Assembly: GCA_903866355.1 (NCBI GenBank)
Contig: CAIPNE010000319.1
Location: forward strand, 1 to 6,117
Source of the DNA: an uncultured Gammaproteobacteria bacterium
GTDB lineage: Bacteria; Pseudomonadota; Gammaproteobacteria; Ga0077536
DNA: 6,117 nt
Direction: 5' to 3'
Made by a program: the position numbers and the translations under genes. Under the pieces are notes generated by a model. It saw only the letters and a list, made by a program, of their open reading frames with translations, was not told where the DNA came from and did not search any database. This document shows positions 5,683 through 6,117 of this stretch, piece by piece; within the stretch, counting starts at the first letter, position 1; each line of letters begins with the position of its first letter.

Positions 5683-5700
5683 CGCTGCTGGTAGGCAGCG
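5683..5700 (+). other. Hairpin between smpB and ssrA
   Basis: CGCTGC (5683-5688) pairs with GCAGCG (5695-5700) around the six-base loop TGGTAG. No T-run follows, so it is unlikely to end smpB transcription. It lies 36-53 bases before the mature tmRNA 5' end and may belong to a tmRNA precursor leader. Read-through from smpB into ssrA remains possible. Confidence 0.35.
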
Positions 5701-5735
5701 CGCAAAAGAACTCGTAAGCTCAGAACTGCTCAACA

Positions 5736-6099
5736 GGGGGCGACTTGGATTCGACGTGGGTCGCGAAACCCAAGGGGCATGCCGAGGGGCAGAGTACCTC
5801 GTAAATCCAACTGCAAAAAACATAGTTGCCAACGACGACAACTACGCACTCGCCGCTTAAACCCCGGTAGGGTGCCGTCCGACTGAAGCCGTGCTGGTGC
5901 GTTCAGGTTTCGGGCGTCATACCTCATCAGATCGCGACGCGGCCCGCCCGGGGCCAAACCGCTAAAACGCTGTAGGGATCGCTGGAAAATCACCCTGTCT
6001 GTCGGGGGGGGATCCGGCTAAATCAAATGACAGACTACGCATGTAGATCCGACGGCAGTGGACTTACGGACGCGGGTTCGATTCCCGCCGCCTCCACCA
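5736..6099 (+). ncRNA. ssrA: Transfer-messenger RNA (tmRNA, SsrA RNA)
   Basis: tmRNA acts as tRNA and mRNA to rescue stalled ribosomes with SmpB and tag the nascent chain for proteolysis. The mature ends are set by the acceptor stem: GGGGGCG (5736-5742) pairs with CGCCTCC (6089-6095), followed by discriminator A and encoded CCA (6097-6099). The third pair is G-U (5738 with 6093), the alanine identity element. The 5' block GGATTCGACG is the conserved D-like region. The T arm is GCGGG, loop TTCGATT, CCCGC (6072-6088). A PK1 stem is visible as CGAGG (5783-5787) with CCTCG (5797-5801), and a PK4-type stem as GTCTGTC (5997-6003) with GACAGAC (6029-6035). GACTACGCATGTAG near 6040 is the conserved 3' segment. 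It is a one-piece form of 364 bases, an ordinary size. A run of eight G at 6004-6011 is unusual. Ends were deduced from pairing. Confidence 0.97.
5828..5860 (+). other. Proteolysis-tag reading frame inside tmRNA (ANDDNYALAA)
   Basis: The resume codon is GCC at 5828, preceded by the usual TAGTT context, and the frame encodes ANDDNYALAA before TAA (5858-5860). With the alanine carried by tmRNA the added tag is A-ANDDNYALAA, ending in the LAA recognised by ClpXP. It is the same as the Pseudomonas aeruginosa tag as I recall it, and differs from E. coli by Asp for Glu. There is a single stop codon, followed by AC rather than by a second stop. Confidence 0.95.
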
Positions 6100-6117
6100 T
6101 AATTTGAAATCCCAACC

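Noticed and set aside
5692..5720. Possible ssrA promoter TAGGCA-N17-TAAGCT
   Set aside because: Only four and three consensus matches, and the -35 overlaps the 5683-5700 hairpin; too weak to annotate.
5669..5860. 63-codon open frame ending in ANDDNYALAA
   Set aside because: It is the tmRNA tag frame extended backward through the tmRNA 5' domain; only 5828-5860 is translated, after resume at GCC.
5255..5993. Minus-strand open frames opposite smpB and ssrA
   Set aside because: They overlap a certain gene and a structured RNA and show no protein family motif.

Overview
This window is a chromosomal housekeeping region of a gammaproteobacterium, roughly 60% GC by eye. The order hrcA | nadK-recN | fur | bamE | rnfH-ratA | smpB | ssrA, with its mix of convergent and divergent pairs, is a long-conserved gammaproteobacterial neighbourhood. 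The Fur protein (HHDHMVC followed by DTGEV) and the tmRNA tag ANDDNYALAA resemble Pseudomonas. The presence of hrcA and the general layout resemble Xanthomonadales and Chromatiales-like lineages. I cannot name a genus.

Layout. Bases 1-226 (minus) hold the N-terminal third or less of the heat-shock repressor gene hrcA, cut by the window edge. It diverges from nadK (plus, GTG start at 372), which overlaps recN by 7 bases, so these two form an operon for NADP synthesis and double-strand-break repair. recN converges on fur (minus) with 9 bases between stop codons. fur diverges from bamE (plus) across 199 bases that hold a promoter-like -10 box, a 5'-end hairpin and a possible 15-codon leader ORF. 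bamE converges on rnfH (minus), again with a 9-base gap. rnfH overlaps the end of ratA (minus) by 14 bases. ratA and smpB diverge across 208 bases containing two strong palindromic sites and promoter elements. smpB is followed after 91 bases by ssrA (tmRNA, 5736-6099). The last 18 bases show nothing recognisable.

How the genes work together. SmpB and tmRNA are obligate partners in ribosome rescue (trans-translation), and RatA, encoded divergently, is a ribosome- and quinone-linked START-domain protein. BamE is an outer-membrane assembly lipoprotein, Fur controls iron homeostasis, and HrcA controls heat-shock genes. There is no mobile element, CRISPR array, prophage gene or defence system here. 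I see no undescribed multi-gene system. The points worth a second look are the long disordered tail of BamE, the structured leader and possible upstream ORF of bamE, the palindromes between ratA and smpB, and the apparent lack of terminators at both convergent junctions.
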